Positions 21,108-32,753 of a stretch of DNA of 64,000 nt are shown here, piece by piece. The translations under genes and the position numbers were made by a program. The DNA lies in the NCBI GenBank assembly GCA_023376005.1, contig CM042145.1, positions 63,630,511 through 63,694,510 on the forward strand, in the 5' to 3' direction. The stretch is from Doryteuthis pealeii. Lineage: Eukaryota; Mollusca; Cephalopoda; Myopsida; Loliginidae. The notes beneath the pieces were generated by a model. The model had not been told where the DNA came from and did not search any database. It saw nothing but the letters and a program-made list of their open reading frames with translations. Each line of letters opens with the position of its first letter. Position 1 is the first letter of the stretch.

Positions 21108-21898
21108 TTATATTCGAAAGATTAATAAAGAAATGAAGAAATAAAAGAAAGAAGTGAATACAATGAATGAAAAACACAATCATATAGAAGGAAAAAAATA
21201 GAGGGGGGAAATAGATATTCGAGTCAACAAGTTCCTGATGAGGGGGGACCAAAAAGAAGCGAGTCCACCGTCTTCTCGCTGGCGAACCTTTCTTTTGGTC
21301 AACACAGTCTTCGTCTTCGTCGTCGACCAGCAGCTGAAAATCCGTCGTCGTTAAAAGTTTTAGCAGATGAAAATTGCAACTCCCATTTAGTTTTGTTTCT
21401 TTATGGGATTAAAATCAATTTCTTTGTTGGATCGTTCACAATGTACTTCGTCGCCGACTGCCGTCTCGCGTCGGCCAATTGCTTCTCCTCAGCGCTCCAC
21501 TCATTTATTTATGGACACAGTCCCCCAACATCCGGGCACCTGAATTACACCTCGCGTCCACCCAGCACCTGAATCGCATTTCTTTGCATTCCGGGGGGCG
21601 CGGATTCGACTACGGCAGGCAAGACAACTCTAAATAAGTACCGTAGTACTCGTTCTCCGTCACACTCCCTCCTGATGTCCTCATGTATGACAGAGAACGA
21701 GTACTACCGTACTCATTTAGAAAAAGAGCAAGACATTGCCGGAGTCGAACCCACGCCCGTACAGCTCAACAACAACATCCCTGAATACCGATACTGAATT
21801 AAGCGAATGGCTGAATATTAGTTTATATTCGAAAGATTAATAAAGAAATGAAGAAATAAAAGAAAGAAATGAATATAATAAATAAAATACACAATCAT
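21108..21898. repeat. Insertion between roughly 78-bp direct repeats
   Basis: The words TATATTCGAAAGATTAATAA and AAATGAAGAAATAAAAGAAA occur at 21108-21183 and again at 21819-21898 with few changes. The 630 bp between them contain a family also seen at 24530-24900 (GCGAGTCCAC, GGTCAACAC, CAGGCAAGACAA), a near-palindrome around AGTACTCGTTCTC (21640-21715) and a B-box-like GGGTTCGACTCC on the minus strand near 21745. Confidence 0.6.
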
Positions 21899-21942
21899 CA
21901 TTAAATTGTTTGTCCTTATAACATCTCCGTAGCGGACTGTTC

Positions 21943-22165
21943 ATGCCTGAAGCCACCCTGGCACAAAACCATGAAGCCAAGAGGTCCAGAAGAAAGCGGC
22001 AGCAACAAAGCACTGGCACATCAACATCTTCAGGGACAGCCTTCACATGCGACATTTGTGGGCGAGAATGTTTTTCGAAAATTGGACTTCACAGTCACAG
22101 GAGGCACTGTAACTTCAGGGGCACAAGAGCTATATAGTCTTCCGAGACTGCAATGCCAATGATAA
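21943..22165 (+). pseudogene. LINE-like 3' end with single C2H2 finger
   Basis: An open frame reads MPEATLAQNHEAKRSRRKRQ and then FTCDICGRECFSKIGLHSHR with the fourth ligand in RHC. The CxxCGRxCxSxxGLxSHxR(R)HC pattern belongs to the C-terminal tail of non-LTR ORF2 proteins in many marine invertebrates and fish. It is a short 5'-truncated remnant with no RT left. Confidence 0.6.
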
Positions 22166-22491
22166 CATTCCATCAAAATATTATTTTTTAGTCATGTGCA
22201 AGGAGGCATAGCAATTACTTATTTTCATACCTGCACTTGGAAACTAATTCTCTCCTTTTGTTCAACAGGTGATTTTGATGTTTAGCTTCTCCTTCAAGCA
22301 GAATTTGCAATTTCCTGAGTTAGTCCCGATATGTGCAAGCCTTTCCCCTCGACCATGGGTAATTGGAAGTTACTATTTTTTTCCTCTCACATCTACCTTG
22401 ACTATTAGTGTAACTTAAAAAGATTTTTACATTAACTATTCAACAGAAATTCTTTGAATATCAGTTACAGTGATACAGAATCCTGTTACAA

Positions 22492-23133
22492 TCTTATTAT
22501 AATAAAGATTGTGGGTTTTTCTGTATGTAGCCGAAACTATATTACTACTCAATTCACAATTCCCTTTGTTATTTACGTCACATTCTTCATGATTTTATTT
22601 TTATCTAAACCTTATTTATTAATTAATTTTTTTTTACATTGTCGATACTGTCGGCCATATCTACATACTAATTATTAATACTGTTGGCCATATCTGAATA
22701 CTAATAACATGCAAATGTATTTATATATACAACAAAATAGCGGTTTACAGTGTGAACGGGAAGGCTTATTTGTATATGATATTAAAAATTTGATTTTAAT
22801 AAATATATGCCTAGGATTATTGATTTATAATTGTTTGGTTTTATCTTAATGAATATAAGCAAACATTTCTGGGATAAATCTTAGAAGAAATAAATGTAAT
22901 TTCATTATTTATTTCCTAATTTAACTAAATTATTAAATTAGGAAAATTAAGCAATGGAAAACGGGAGTGATGGAAGAGTAAATTTCAGTTGTACAATTTT
23001 TTTTATTATACCCCACCCCCTATTTCAAATCCTTTTATCTGCATTCTTAATTAGTTTCATTAGCATTTCTAATTTAGTATATTTTATTACATTAAAACTT
23101 AATACTTGTACTCAGAGGGTGCATATATTTGCT

Positions 23134-23135
<2 letters not shown>
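22492..23135 (+). mobile_element. Helitron-like family 1, complete copy
   Basis: It starts A|TCTTATTATAAT and ends in a decayed hairpin (GTACTCAGAGGGTGC), an ATATATTTG spacer and CTAG|T. At 644 bp it is plus-oriented, with a small internal duplication of CTGTYGGCCATATCT around 22650-22700. No coding capacity. Confidence 0.7.
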
Positions 23136-23136
<1 letters not shown>

Positions 23137-23181
<45 letters not shown>

Positions 23182-23182
23182 A
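23137..23182. repeat. (TAA)n microsatellite
   Basis: About 15 TAA units directly downstream of the Helitron-like 3' end. Confidence 0.95.
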
Positions 23183-24430
23183 CAACAAACTATTAAATAA
23201 CCGTATTACAAGTAATCTTCTCTGTTTCTGAAACAGCAGATACAAAGAAGAATGCCCTGTAGATGGTAGATGTTTAACAAAGAATGTTATTTACCAAGCC
23301 TCTGTATAAACTTGATCCCAATATCGTAGATAATGGAGTTTCTACATTTACAAAATGTCATTTAAAATAAATCCCTTAGTGTAAATATATTTGCTTTGAC
23401 TACAATCTTCGTTGTTTGTTTTCATGTCAATCACTATTTCAAATGAAATGTTGAATATTGTGAATAATTTCACCGCAATGTCAAACTTCGGTTGATCATC
23501 TTTGTACTTTGCCGAAGAAAAAATTGACTAAAGAAAAAAAAACCCCAAAAAACTTAAATGTGCGCTATTACGCAAGTGTTTGTTGTTTGAGATAAGCCTG
23601 TGTTGTTAAAAAGCGCTGGGTGGCATCGTCAGTTATGTTATTATTAATTGGTTCCTTGAGGGGGTTTCGGGTCTTTCAACATAATACCCCCTCACCAGTG
23701 AGACCGCACTAGAGATGATCAAACTCTAGTGCGCCATTCGTCTTGTTTAACGCTAACAGATAAACTGGCTTTAAATAGAATTCTGTCAACGCAGACCTCG
23801 GCTTCTGTACATCTAGTTAACTAATGCTGAAGCCAATCAGCGTTCAGAGTAGATATTAAAAACAGGTTCACCTGGCTCAGAAACTTTTGTCTTATTCAGC
23901 CGATGTTTGTATCGAACTTCTACCAAGCGTCTTTGTTAGCGGCTCTTGGCCATTTGATCTTTCTTAATGTTTGGGTTTCAATACCTTCTACTTGGATGTA
24001 CTGGGTACTGTGGTGTGCCTCTCAGGCTGCACCTCCTTCGTGTCATCAGGAGTAACTCCAGTGTGCGATTATTTTATTTTATTCTGACCTGATGGATCTT
24101 TAGTCCGTGTTCATTTTTACACATTTTCCCGAATGAACATGACAATCTTGATATCCGTGTATTTAAAGCCATATTCGTTTACGTAATATCATTACTTTCA
24201 GGGATCTCATGCCCTCCCCGCTCTCGGGATCCTAGGGGTATGTAACTATTGTGGTTTCTGTATCGTTGATTTTACATAAGCCGAGTAGCTAGCCCAGACA
24301 TATTTCTTTTGTGGTCTCTCCTCGCCGTCAATCGTCTTTCCAATTTGTCAAAGATGAATATATTACAATACAATATTGTCTAACTTGTGCTTGCTTCTCC
24401 CACTACCACTGCTGCTACTATTGTTACTGC
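23183..24430. other. Non-coding stretch
   Basis: Nothing coding recognised. There is a perfect hairpin CGCACTAGAG/CTCTAGTGCG at 23705-23733. AGCCAATCAGCG near 23831 and a TATTAAAAA word near 23856 form a CCAAT/TATA-like arrangement that could be an old LTR or a chance. Confidence 0.35.
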
Positions 24431-24529
24431 TATGATTATTGTCTGACTACGCATTGAAAATAATGAGTTATGGAAGGGGGGGGGAATATATATGGGGGGG
24501 GAATAGATGTTCGTATCAAAAAGCTCTCG

Positions 24530-24900
24530 CCAAGTGGGGGGGCAAAAACAAGCGAGTCCACAGTCTTCCAGCAAGCCAAACCTTCCCCTGGTCAACACGC
24601 TCTTCGTTTTTGTTTAGCAGCTGCAAAATCCGTCACCGTAGTCGAAATAATTTTTAGCAGTTCAAAATCATATTTCTTTACTCGGTCGTTCGCGTCAGTC
24701 AACCTGCTACTACAACTCCTTACTGCCCAGCGTTTGACTCACATGTTATTTATGTACGTATTTACCGAAACATCCTGGCACTTCGCGTCCGTCCAGTGCC
24801 TAAATCGCGTCTGCCTTCGCATACGGGAGGACGCGGGCTCGATCCCAGCAGGCAAGACAATGTCTTGCTCTTTTTCGTTCTCCGTCATATGAGTACAGAT
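24530..24900 (+). repeat. SINE-like family shared with 21240-21620
   Basis: Shared words include GCGAGTCCAC, GGTCAACACGCTCTTCG and AGGCAAGACAA. The word GGGCTCGATCCC near 24836 resembles a pol III B box. No protein frame. Confidence 0.5.
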
Positions 24901-25725
24901 ATTTCAAGTAGAATTAGCCAAGAATTGTTTTACAATGTAACAAAAGTTGTCTAGCAGCTCCATGGTGCTTTTTTCTAGTCATGAAAATCAAGTCACAAGA
25001 CTTGACTGATGTTTGAATGAATTTATTTTATTGCACTTCCGAAAACTGGCAAAAAGGTTTTTTTAAAAAAACAATTGATATAAGGGGTCTTACAAATTCA
25101 AGAAATTTCACGGGAAAGTTGGGAAAATGAATTTAACACCGCATCGTAACCAGTGTCAAGGGATTACTAATAACAATTCTTCATAGAACAGATCTCCCTC
25201 AAAATATTTTAATTGCTGCTTGCTTGGGTGTAAATCCCATTGCCTTATGGGATATCTAATAGAACCAACAGGGACCAGAAGGAGTTATTTTATATTATTG
25301 GATTTCTAACAGATATTGGCCCTTACGTAGTTTTCCCCCTAAACTGTCCACATTAAATAGTTGATTTACAGGTCTGATTAATGGCATTTCCTTTTCTCTT
25401 TGTCTAGAACCTTTAGTGTCAGGTCGCCAAATGCTACTGGTACTATGTAACCCAGTCTTACCTGATTCATAGTCAGGGTCATCAGCGACTAAACCGGTTA
25501 CCCTACCAAGCTTGTCTGGTGAGGTGGGTGGCTAGACACCCAGTAGGACGAAAAACAAAACCTGTAAAAGGGCGGAAGAAGCCTTTTGCTCAACGGCCAT
25601 CTAGCACATAACATACATGGGGACATAGAAATACCTGGATTGGTATCTCAGCGGGAAGCAAGACCATCGGGAGAGACGCATCTCTCAGCCTTGTCAAAGC
25701 TAGCGTCTAGAAGACAGTATAAGAT
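24901..25725. other. Non-coding stretch, nothing recognised
   Basis: Mixed-composition intronic DNA inside the bHLH gene's long intron. A C-rich run at 25738-25748 marks the start of the next SINE. Confidence 0.45.
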
Positions 25726-25729
25726 ATAT

Positions 25730-26014
25730 ATATTTACCCCCCCCCCCGCACGAGCAGGATGTGACACAAGGTCAATTTCTTAAGCAGAGTTCAACAGGTT
25801 TGAATTCGGAGTTTTCCTTCTCCTAGACTGGTTGCCTAACCAAGATTAAAGAGCCCAATCTGCCCTACTATTTATCCATAGCTGGAGGGAGAGTAGGATT
25901 CATACCTTTCCCAAGGGTATTAGCGCTAAGTAAAATGCAATTACCACGTCCAGAATTTGAACTCGGGGCGACGAGTCCATTTCCCATGACTTTAACCATT
26001 ACACTACGCGCTTC
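25730..26014 (-). mobile_element. tRNA-derived SINE family A
   Basis: The full family structure is on the minus strand. The head (GCGCGTAGTGTAATGGTTAA, A-box-like, ending at 26014) and GAGTTCAAATTC (B-box-like) are followed by the tRNA-unrelated body and a pyrimidine-rich tail near 25740. It lies 375 bp before the second bHLH exon. Confidence 0.75.
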
Positions 26015-26389
26015 CTAAAAATATAAGATATAACCGGCGGCTGTTGCTGCATCCAATGATGTCGACTTGTCCTTCTTTTTATCTCTGTGTGACAGTCGCT
26101 TAGAGAGTGGGATTGGTTCTGTGCAAAGCCGTTGCTCACTTAAAAGAAGCTTCAGGCAAAGGCATTGCTTAATATGCAATACATATCTTACTATTTATGT
26201 GTTCTCGATAAGACAAAGACTGGCTGTAGTCTAAAACGGTAAAACAAACATTCAATGGAGGCTAATAAAGATATAATTATCAAGCAATGGCAATACTCGA
26301 ACACGTGTTTTCTGCTATCATAGAATTTTTAAAAATGTCATTTGTTTGTACTTTTGATATGAACAAGTTTTTTTTTTTTAACTCTTCAG

Positions 26390-26665
26390 TAGGACGACGC
26401 GAACAATCTCCGGACTGTCTTCTCCAGTTGAGAAAAACAATGATCCATTCTCTCCCAGCTGCCTTATTCCATTACCAGATCAAATGATTGATTTCGAATG
26501 CGGTTTCGAGCCGGCCTTCATCAGGAAGAGAAATGAACGTGAACGTGAACGGGTGCGGTGCGTAAACGAGGGTTATGCTCGTCTGAAGAAGCACCTGCCA
26601 ATTCCACAACAGGAGAAAAGAATCAGCAAAGTTGAGACATTAAGAGCCGCCATTCAGTACATAAG
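26390..26665 (+). CDS. Achaete-scute-like (ASCL3/4/5 type) bHLH exon
   Basis: A T-rich tract with TTCAG ends at 26389 and a donor AAG|GTAAAT follows 26665. In the frame set by the upstream exon (phase 2 in, phase 2 out) the 92 codons read a linker and then, from ATG 26484, IDFECGFEPAFIRKRNERE, RERVRCVNEGYARLKKHLP and KRISKVETLRAAIQYI. This is the basic region (RKRNERERERVR), helix 1, loop and most of helix 2 of an achaete-scute factor. FEPAFIRKRNERER and VNEGYARL point to the ASCL3/4/5 subgroup and not to ASCL1/2. Such factors bind E-boxes as heterodimers with E proteins and specify neural or epithelial cell fates. Helix 2 is cut by the exon end, so a further exon must supply its last turns; I did not find it. 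Reading past the donor gives a stop at once, which supports splicing here. Confidence 0.85.
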
Positions 26666-26784
26666 GTAAATGCTGGGGTATGTCTGTGTGTCGTATGGGG
26701 GTTGTAGGCCAGGCGTCAGGGGTCAAGGGTCGGGATGGTGATATAATCTATTTTTTCCTTTTGCTTGATGTAGAATTATCCAGA

Positions 26785-27169
26785 TTAGCAGGACCTGTGA
26801 ATATACTACAGTATGATAATTTGATTATTACAACGTTTGATATGTTTACTTAAGAGCCATTGCAAATAGTTCAATATGTAAAGAGTATAATAATTTTGAT
26901 TTAACTCTCTATCGCTCACTCACTCCCTCTTTCTATCTTACCCTACTCTCTTTCTTTTTTTTCTTATTATATTTTTCTCTGGGGCATGTACTTTTTCTTC
27001 CCTTTCTTTTTTATAATAAAAACAGAATGGTCCATTATTTAGCTAAGGTAACGACACTCATAAGAAATAAGAATTCGATGGAGAAGCAAAACAAGACGGT
27101 CTCGTCTTTAACCAGAGGGTGTTGCAAGATGATAACTGTCGTACAATTATGGAACACAAGATAGATAGA
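26785..27169 (-). mobile_element. Helitron-like family 2
   Basis: The element 3' end is CTAA|T at 26785-26788 (minus sense), preceded by a short hairpin (CTGTA..TATTCACAG). The 5' end is A|TCTATC at 27169. The body contains a long pyrimidine tract and GGGTGTTGCAAGAT. Copies lie at 36457 and 51130, and partial ones at 4485 and 27510. Confidence 0.55.
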
Positions 27170-27509
27170 TGCGTCCAACTGACACATTGAGCTTTTCTGA
27201 CTGAGATTTAAAAAAATTCCTTTTGCCACCATGAACTAAAAACCTTTAATAATGATTCATTTTGGTTTAATCAAATTCCTCTTTATCTATCGAATTTAAA
27301 AATTTAAATCAACATTTGCAAATTCTTATACAGGGTATCTAAAAAGTTCTGCAGCAGATTTAAAATCTAACAACAAAGATAGTTGTCTTATTGAAATGCA
27401 ATAATCAAAATATAAAAAACTAAAAAAAACAAAAAACAAAAAAAAAAAAAACTGCAAGAGTTGCACTTTCATATGGTTTTTACTAAGTGATTCTATCATT
27501 TGTACAACG

Positions 27510-27660
27510 TGAGTTATTAAAAATCCGACGGTTAAGCAACACCAGATAATCAGGATTTACATTTTTGCATTTCATCTCAGATTTGGACGTTCTTACTTTT
27601 AGGGTGTTGCAAGATGACAACGTTCGTACAATTAAGAAACACGACTATTAATATATAGAT
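27510..27660 (-). mobile_element. Helitron-like family 2, 5' fragment
   Basis: It carries the AAGCAACACCAGATAATC and GGGTGTTGCAAGATGACAAC part of the family and ends TATTAATATATAGA|T. It abuts the tandem array that begins about 55 bp later. Similarity with the copy at 26785 continues past the element end (ATTTAAAAAA and TCCYTTTT), so a local duplication may be involved. Confidence 0.5.
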
Positions 27661-27712
27661 GGATATCCAAGTGAGAAATGGAATTTAAAAAATCCCTTTT
27701 TTTTAGTGAAGA

Positions 27713-30700
27713 GGCTGTGAAAAGAAAAAAAATATAATAGTCTTCAATCAGATCTTTCTATAATTTGATGATTGTAATCAATTACGTTCATAGAAGAGAG
27801 GCTGTGAAAAGAAAAAAAAATATAATAGGCTTCAATCAGATCTTTCTATAATTTGATGATTGTAATCAATTACGTTCATAGAAGAGAGGCTGTGAAAAGA
27901 AAAAAAAATATAATAGGCTTCAATCAGATCTTTCTATAATTTGATGATTGTAATCAATTACGTTCATAGAAGAGAGGCTGTGAAAAGAAAAAAATATAAT
28001 AGGCTTCAATCAGATCTTTCTATAATTTGATGATTGTAATCAATTACGTTCATAGAAGAGAGGCTGTGAAAAAAAAAAATATAATAGGCTTCAATCAGAT
28101 CTTTCTATAATTTGATGATTGTAATCAATTACGTTCATAGAAGAGAGGCTGTGAAAAGAAAAAAAATATAATAGGCTTCAATCAGATCTTTCTATAATTT
28201 GATGATTGTAATCAATTACGTTCATAGAAGAGAGGCTGTGAAAAAAAAAATATAATAGGCTTCAATCAGATCTTTCTATAATTTGATGATTGTAATCAAT
28301 TACGTTCATAGAAGAGAGGCTGTGAAAAGAAAAAAAAATATAATAGGCTTCAATCAGATCTTTCTATAATTTGATGATTGTAATCAATTACGTTCATAGA
28401 AGAGAGGCTGTGAAAAGAAAAAAAATATAATAGGCTTCAATCAGATCTTTCTATAATTTGATGATTGTAATCAATTACGTTCATAGAAGAGAGGCTGTGA
28501 AAAGAAAAAAATATAATAGGCTTCAATCAGATCTTTCTATAATTTGATGATTGTAATCAATTACGTTCATAGAAGAGAGGCTGTGAAAAGAAAAAAAATA
28601 TAATAGGCTTCAATCAGATCTTTCTATAATTTGATGATTGTAATCAATTACGTTCATAGAAGAGAGGCTGTGAAAAGAAAAAAAATATAATAGGCTTCAA
28701 TCAGATCTTTCTATAATTTGATGATTGTAATCAATTACGTTCATAGAAGAGAGGCTGTGAAAAGAAAAAAAATATAATAGGCTTCAATCAGATCTTTCTA
28801 TAATTTGATGATTGTAATCAATTACGTTCATAGAAGAGAGGCTGTGAAAAGAAAAAAAAATATAATAGGCTTCAATCAGATCTTTCTATAATTTGATGAT
28901 TGTAATCAATTACGTTCATAGAAGAGAGGCTGTGAAAAGAAAAAAAAATATAATAGGCTTCAATCAGATCTTTCTATAATTTGATGATTGTAATCAATTA
29001 CGTTCATAGAAGAGAGGCTGTGAAAAGAAAAAAAATATAATAGGCTTCAATCAGATCTTTCTATAATTTGATGATTGTAATCAATTACGTTCATAGAAGA
29101 GAGGCTGTGAAAAGAAAAAAAATATAATAGGCTTCAATCAGATCTTTCTATAATTTGATGATTGTAATCAATTACGTTCATAGAAGAGAGGCTGTGAAAG
29201 AAAAAAAAAATATAATAGGCTTCAATCAGATCTTTCTATAATTTGATGATTGTAATCAATTACGTTCATAGAAGAGAGGCTGTGAAAAGAAAAAAAATAT
29301 AATAGGCTTCAATCAGATCTTTCTATAATTTGATGATTGTAATCAATTACGTTCATAGAAGAGAGGCTGTGAAAAGAAAAAAAAATATAATAGGCTTCAA
29401 TCAGATCTTTCTATAATTTGATGATTGTAATCAATTACGTTCATAGAAGAGAGGCTGTGAAAAGAAAAAAAATATAATAGGCTTCAATCAGATCTTTCTA
29501 TAATTTGATGATTGTAATCAATTACGTTCATAGAAGAGAGGCTGTGAAAAGAAAAAAAAATATAATAGGCTTCAATCAGATCTTTCTATAATTTGATGAT
29601 TGTAATCAATTACGTTCATAGAAGAGAGGCTGTGAAAAGAAAAAAATATAATAGGCTTCAATCAGATCTTTCTATAATTTGATGATTGTAATCAATTACG
29701 TTCATAGAAGAGAGGCTGTGAAAAAAAAAAAATATAATGGCTTCAATCAGATCTTTCTATAATTTGATGATTGTAATCAATTACGTTCATAGAAGAGAGG
29801 CTGTGAAAAGAAAAAAAATATAATAGCTTCAATCAGATCTTTCTATAATTTGATGATTGTAATCAATTACGTTCATAGAAGAGAGGCTGTGAAAAGAAAA
29901 AAATATAATAGGCTTCAATCAGATCTTTCTATAATTTGATGATTGTAATCAATTACGTTCATAGAAGAGAGGCTGTGAAAAGAAAAAAATATAATAGGCT
30001 TCAATCAGATCTTTCTATAATTTGATGATTGTAATCAATTACGTTCATAGAAGAGAGGCTGTGAAAAGAAAAAAAATATAATAGCTTCAATCAGATCTTT
30101 CTATAATTTGATGATTGTAATCAATTACGTTCATAGAAGAGAGGCTGTGAAAAAAAAAAATATAATAGGCTTCAATCAGATCTTTCTATAATTTGATGAT
30201 TGTAATCAATTACGTTCATAGAAGAGAGGCTGTGAAAAGAAAAAAAAATATAATAGCTTCAATCAGATCTTTCTATAATTTGATGATTGTAATCAATTAC
30301 GTTCATAGAAGAGAGGCTGTGAAAGAAAAAAATATAATAGCTTCAATCAGATCTTTCTATAATTTGATGATTGTAATCAATTACGTTCATAGAAGAGAGG
30401 CTGTGAAAGAAAAAAAAATATAATAGGCTTCAATCAGATCTTTCTATAATTGATGATTGTAATCAATTACGTTCATAGAAGAGAGGCTGTGAAAAGAAAA
30501 AAATATAATAGCTTCAATCAGATCTTTCTATAATTTGATGATTGTAATCAATTACGTTCATAGAAGAGGCTGTGAAAAAAAAAAAAATATAATAGGCTTC
30601 AATCAGATCTTTCTATAATTTGATGATTGTAATCAATTACGTTCATAGAAGAGAGGCTGTGAAAAGAAAAAAATATAATAGGCTTCAATCAGATCTTTCT

Positions 30701-31655
30701 ATAAATGATAATTTGTTCATGATTGTAAATAATTACGTTCATAGAAGAGAGGCTGTGAAAAGAAAAAAATATAATAGGCTTCAATCAGATCTTTCTATAA
30801 TTTGATGATTGTAATCAATTACGTTCATAGAAGAGAGCTGTGAAAAGAAAAAATGATCATCTTCAATCAGATCTTTCTATAATTTGATGATTGTAATCAA
30901 TTACGTTCATAGAGAGAGGCTGTGAAAAGAAAAAAATATAATAGGCTTCAATCAGATCTTTCTATAATTGATGATTGTAATCAATTACGTTCATAGAGGC
31001 TGTGAAAAGTTCAATCAGATCTTTCTATAATTTGATGATTGTAATCAATTACGTTCATAGAAGAGAGGCTGTGAAAAGAAAAAATATAATAGTCTTCAAT
31101 CAGATCTTTCTATAATTTGATGATTGTAATCAATTACGTTCATAGAAGAGAGGCTGTGAAAAGAAAAAAAATATAATAGGCTTCAATCAGATCTTTCTAT
31201 AATTTGATGATTGTAATCAATTACGTTCATAGAAGAGAGGCTGTGAAAAGAAAAAATATAATAGGCTTCAATCAGATCTTTCTATAATTTGATGATTGTA
31301 ATCAATTACGTTCATAGAAGAGAGGCTGTGAAAAGAAAAAAATATAATAGCTTCAATCAGATCTTTCTATAATTTGATGATTGTAATCAATTACGTTCAT
31401 AGAAGAGAGGCTGTGAAAAGAAAAAAAATAATAGGCTTCAATCAGATCTTTCTATAATTTGATGATTGTAATCAATTACGTTCATAGAAGAGAGGCTGTG
31501 AAAAGAAAAATATAATAGGCTTCAATCAGATCTTTCTATAATTTGATGATTGTAATCAATTACGTTCAGAAGAGAGGCTGTGAAAAGAAAAAATATAATT
31601 GGCTTCAATCAGATCTTCTATAATTTGATGATTGTAATCAATTACGTTCATAGAG
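27713..31655. repeat. Tandem satellite array, about 45 units of 86-88 bp
   Basis: The unit reads AGGCTTCAATCAGATCTTTC, TATAATTTGATGATTG, TAATCAATTACGTTCATAGA, AGAGAGGCTGTGAAAAG and an A-rich tract ending TATAAT. Unit length varies mainly through the A tract. Units up to about 30400 are almost identical; after that there are indels (30445, 30565, 30703, 30834, 30997, 31567), so homogenisation fades toward the right edge. Each unit holds the 12-bp inverted repeat TGATTGTAATCA. Short open frames in it (IVINYVHRREAV) are by-products of the repeat. It lies in the intron downstream of the bHLH exon. Confidence 0.97.
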
Positions 31656-32182
31656 GACGAACTTACGACTAGCGGAATCAGTAGAAGGTAAATTAGACTG
31701 AAACCAGGAGGAACAGATTCTTCCATTATATATTAGTTGGATGAACTGTTTCAATGACTGTGGTTTCACGATTTAAGAGGTCGAGTTTTTCTTGTGTAGT
31801 TTATTCGTAGCAAAAACAAAATGTCAATACTAGCAACACGTAGCTTACAGGGTGGCAACTTGAAGATGCAGGACTCACGTTGGGGTTGTTATCGGAGCCT
31901 ATATGATGCACAAGAACCCGTACGCATTCATAAGATGTATCGTACGACTAATCACAGCAAATCTATGTCGTGTTGTTTGTTAAAATTACAAGATTCTTAA
32001 TATCTGTTTCAGTTTACCTAAATAGTTAAAATGTATGACTTATATCTTGTTCTTTTATCTTCTCTTTCCCGATCTCTTAGTTACCAACACAACAAATCCT
32101 CTGTCCTGATTAAAATTAAAGTAACTTATGTCCAGCTAAAATGTAATGCTGCTTTTAAACGGAAAACAAATAATTTAAAAGA
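31656..32182. other. Non-coding stretch, nothing recognised
   Basis: Unique-looking, AT-rich intronic DNA between the satellite and a SINE. No coding block seen. Confidence 0.45.
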
Positions 32183-32398
32183 TGCTTAGGAAATTGACTC
32201 GTCGACCCGAGTTCAATTCCTGTTTGCATTTCACTTAGCGGTAATACCCTGGGTAAATAGTAGGAAATACTAGGCTCTTTAAACTTGGGTAGGTAACCAG
32301 TCTAGCAGAAGTAAAACTCTGAACTCAAATCTGTTAAACTCCGCTTAAGAAATTGAACTTGCATCACATCCTGCTCATGAGGAGGGGTTAGTATATAT
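32183..32398 (+). mobile_element. tRNA-derived SINE family A, 5'-shortened
   Basis: It begins at the B-box region (GACCCGAGTTCAATTCC) and carries the body words GTAACCAGTCTAG and AACTCCGCTTAAGAAATTGA. It ends at GAGGAGGGGTTAGTA and (TA)n. Confidence 0.7.
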
Positions 32399-32402
32399 AT
32401 AT

Positions 32403-32715
32403 ATATGAGTAAAGAAATAACAAAAGACTTAGAGATTTAGCATTATAGTCTATTTCAGGGAGCTTAGACAAATAGTCTAAATCTCCCGACTCATCATTTG
32501 CATCTGATGAGTCGGGAGATTTAGACTATTTGTCTAAGCTCCCTGAAATAGACTATAATGCTAAATCTCTAAGTCTTTTGTTATTTCTTTACTCATATAT
32601 TTGCTCTGTGACTCTAACATTAAGAGCACACATTGAGCTCTCAAACTGCGACTTGGTTTTGTTTAAATAAAACTCTTGTGTCGTAAGGAAGATTTCTTCT
32701 CTGGTCTTTGGGATA
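32403..32715. mobile_element. Foldback palindrome with hammerhead motif, plus tail
   Basis: Arms 32403-32491 and 32507-32598 are essentially perfect inverted copies (ATGAGTAAAGAAATAACAAA and complement). The tail (TTTGCTCTGTGACTC, CATTGAGCTCTCAAAC) parallels that of the palindrome at 17811. TA runs flank both sides. Confidence 0.7.
32497..32565 (+). ncRNA. Hammerhead-ribozyme-like motif (family 3)
   Basis: Helix I: TTT-GCAT pairs with ATGC-t-AAA. Core CTGATGA; helix II has a weak first pair, a UC bulge, then GGGAG/CTCCC and an extended hairpin TTAGAC/GTCTAA; GAAA; helix III ATA/TAT with loop GAC; cleavage triplet AUA. The inverted arm lacks C3-U4 of the core, so only the plus strand carries a full motif. 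Confidence 0.55.
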
Positions 32716-32722
32716 TATATAT

Positions 32723-32753
<31 letters not shown>

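Noticed and set aside
27713..30805. Repeated peptide IVINYVHRREAV as a protein gene
   Set aside because: It comes from the satellite unit; frames persist only while unit lengths happen to be multiples of three, and each stops within a few units.
27713..31655. CRISPR array
   Set aside because: The repeat is tandem without unique spacers, and the context is clearly eukaryotic.
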